From Aquirhabdus sp. (GTDB lineage Bacteria; Pseudomonadota; Gammaproteobacteria; Pseudomonadales; Moraxellaceae), in assembly GCA_030150135.1 (NCBI GenBank), contig JASLGO010000056.1, positions 1 to 6,028 of the forward strand: 6,028 nt of DNA. The letters run 5' to 3'. This document shows positions 5,168 through 6,028 of this stretch, one piece after another (position 1 is the stretch's first letter; each line of letters opens with the position of its first letter). The translations under genes and the position numbers were made by a program. The notes under the pieces were generated by a model. It made no database searches. It was not told where the DNA came from and was given only the letters and a program-made list of their open reading frames with translations.

Positions 5168-5992
5168 ATGACTGACGTGAGAGTGGATCAGAAAGAGAAG
5201 TATTTTCTCAATACACGTCCAACTGATCGGGCACAGCCACTGACGCTTGCGTTACAGCAAGCAGGATGGCATGTTTCTGAGTTTCCGTTGCTTGAGCTTT
5301 TGCCTTTACCGCTAGATAAACGAGATCAAAGCGCGTTAGCCCAGCTCGTGGTACAGCCAGTTCGTGTGATTGTGGTGGTGAGCCCTACAGCAGCTCGTTT
5401 GGGGCTAGATGCATTAGTTGCACTCAATATTATCCCCGCTCAATTGAACATCCGTTGGCTCGCTGTTGGACATGGAACGGCTAAAGTGCTGAGTAATATC
5501 GGAATCCATCCAGAAGTTCCTGCGCTAGAGTCAAGTGAAGGGTTGATTGCGTCCTCAGCGCTCAGTGATTTGATTCCGAATGAATGGGTGATGGTTTGGC
5601 GCGGAATTGGTGGGCGAGAGCTCGTACAAGAATGTCTTTTGGCTCGTGGCGTTCGATTGCAGGTCATTAATTTATATACACGACAATTACCGACGCAGAC
5701 TCAAACAACTTGGACAAATGATTGGTTTGATCATGATGTCTCAAGTTCATCGGTCCAACAAATAAATAAAAATGACAGTTTTCCTCATCGCGTTGTGCTA
5801 TTAAGTAGTGGTGAATCATGGCGCTACTGGAAAATGCTGACTGGTGAAGCCGCGTTAACGCCTTGGTTATTGGTGTTGGGACAACGCCTGATGAATGAAC
5901 TGTCTACGCTGACCCCGAGAGTTCGCCAGTTAACCAGTTTGAAACCTGAGCACATCCTGCAAGTATTGGCTGAAATTGAACATAGAGAATGA
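5168..5992 (+). CDS. hemD: Uroporphyrinogen-III synthase
   Basis: HemD closes hydroxymethylbilane to uroporphyrinogen III while inverting ring D, the branch point to haem, sirohaem and cobalamin. The family is poorly conserved, but the marks are present: FLNTRP (13-18), VVVSPTAA (69-76), AVGHGTA (99-105), SEG (123-125), WRGIGGRELV (144-153) leading to NLYTRQ (168-173), and LLSSGE (211-216). Immediate placement behind hemC supports the call. The product has 274 residues against about 246 in E. coli; the excess is mainly a polar Ser/Gln/Asn/Asp-rich stretch at about 178-206. The ATG at 5168 lies only a few bases after the hemC stop, with AAGGTG touching it. A GTG at 5177 has the same AAGGTGA at a better distance (8 nt) and would shorten the protein by three residues, so the start is uncertain by that much. 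A 63-bp longer reading into hemC (from 5105) is unlikely. Confidence 0.93.
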   Translation: MTDVRVDQKEKYFLNTRPTDRAQPLTLALQQAGWHVSEFPLLELLPLPLDKRDQSALAQLVVQPVRVIVVVSPTAARLGLDALVALNIIPAQLNIRWLAVGHGTAKVLSNIGIHPEVPALESSEGLIASSALSDLIPNEWVMVWRGIGGRELVQECLLARGVRLQVINLYTRQLPTQTQTTWTNDWFDHDVSSSSVQQINKNDSFPHRVVLLSSGESWRYWKMLTGEAALTPWLLVLGQRLMNELSTLTPRVRQLTSLKPEHILQVLAEIEHRE

Positions 5993-5996
5993 TTGA

Positions 5997-6028
5997 ATGA
6001 GGCATAATTTTTTGATCATGATGCAACG
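5997..6028 (+). other. Possible start of a further gene, cut by the window edge
   Basis: An ATG at 5997, 4 bp after the hemD stop, opens a frame (M-R-H-N-F-L-I-M-M-Q) that runs to the edge; in-frame ATGs at 6018 and 6021 are alternative starts. In many gammaproteobacteria a HemX-like membrane protein follows hemD, and the close spacing would fit an operon. Ten codons are too few to identify a product or exclude chance. Confidence 0.2.

Noticed and set aside
5726..6023. 13-base direct repeat TTTGATCATGATG (5726-5738 and 6011-6023)
   Set aside because: A single 13-mer match in 6 kb is close to chance expectation, one copy is inside hemD coding sequence, and nothing flanks it that suggests a mobile element.

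Overview
The window is a piece of a gammaproteobacterial chromosome, most likely Moraxellaceae (Acinetobacter or a relative). This rests on gene order (argH divergent from an AlgZ/FimS-type kinase, then algR, hemC, hemD, as also known from Pseudomonas), on the wording of the proteins and on moderate GC of roughly 45%. The genus is an inference. I found no CRISPR array, tRNA, rRNA, insertion sequence or phage gene.

Left part (1-505), accessory. On the minus strand lies an AT-rich gene for a 115-residue membrane-anchored protein whose C-terminal half looks like the globular end of a type IV pilin, but which has no prepilin signal. Directly after its stop codon, in the same frame, the sequence reads as the interior of a SAM-dependent methyltransferase that has no start codon or N-terminal half here. 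This looks like a recombination junction and is the most unusual part of the window. A strong 13-bp hairpin terminator (505-540) separates this block from argH.

Middle (569-3177). argH (argininosuccinate lyase, last step of arginine synthesis) runs leftward. A 353-residue four-helix membrane histidine kinase of the LytS/AlgZ type runs rightward. The two are divergent across 71 bp, and the argH promoter with an extended -10 lies in that gap.

Right part (3178-6028). A 193-bp gap carries a consensus extended -10 promoter and a small leader hairpin ahead of algR, a LytTR-type response regulator that starts at GTG behind an excellent Shine-Dalgarno. A perfect 12-bp hairpin terminator follows algR. 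Then come hemC and hemD, 4 bp apart, which make hydroxymethylbilane and uroporphyrinogen III, the successive steps of haem, sirohaem and cobalamin precursor synthesis. The window ends just after hemD, possibly at the start of another gene.

Taken together this is a conserved housekeeping and regulatory block (arginine, two-component control, tetrapyrrole) with an apparently acquired, rearranged left flank. I see no convincing new multi-gene system. The points worth following are the pilin-like protein and methyltransferase junction, the independent algR leader, and lineage-specific additions in ArgH and HemD.
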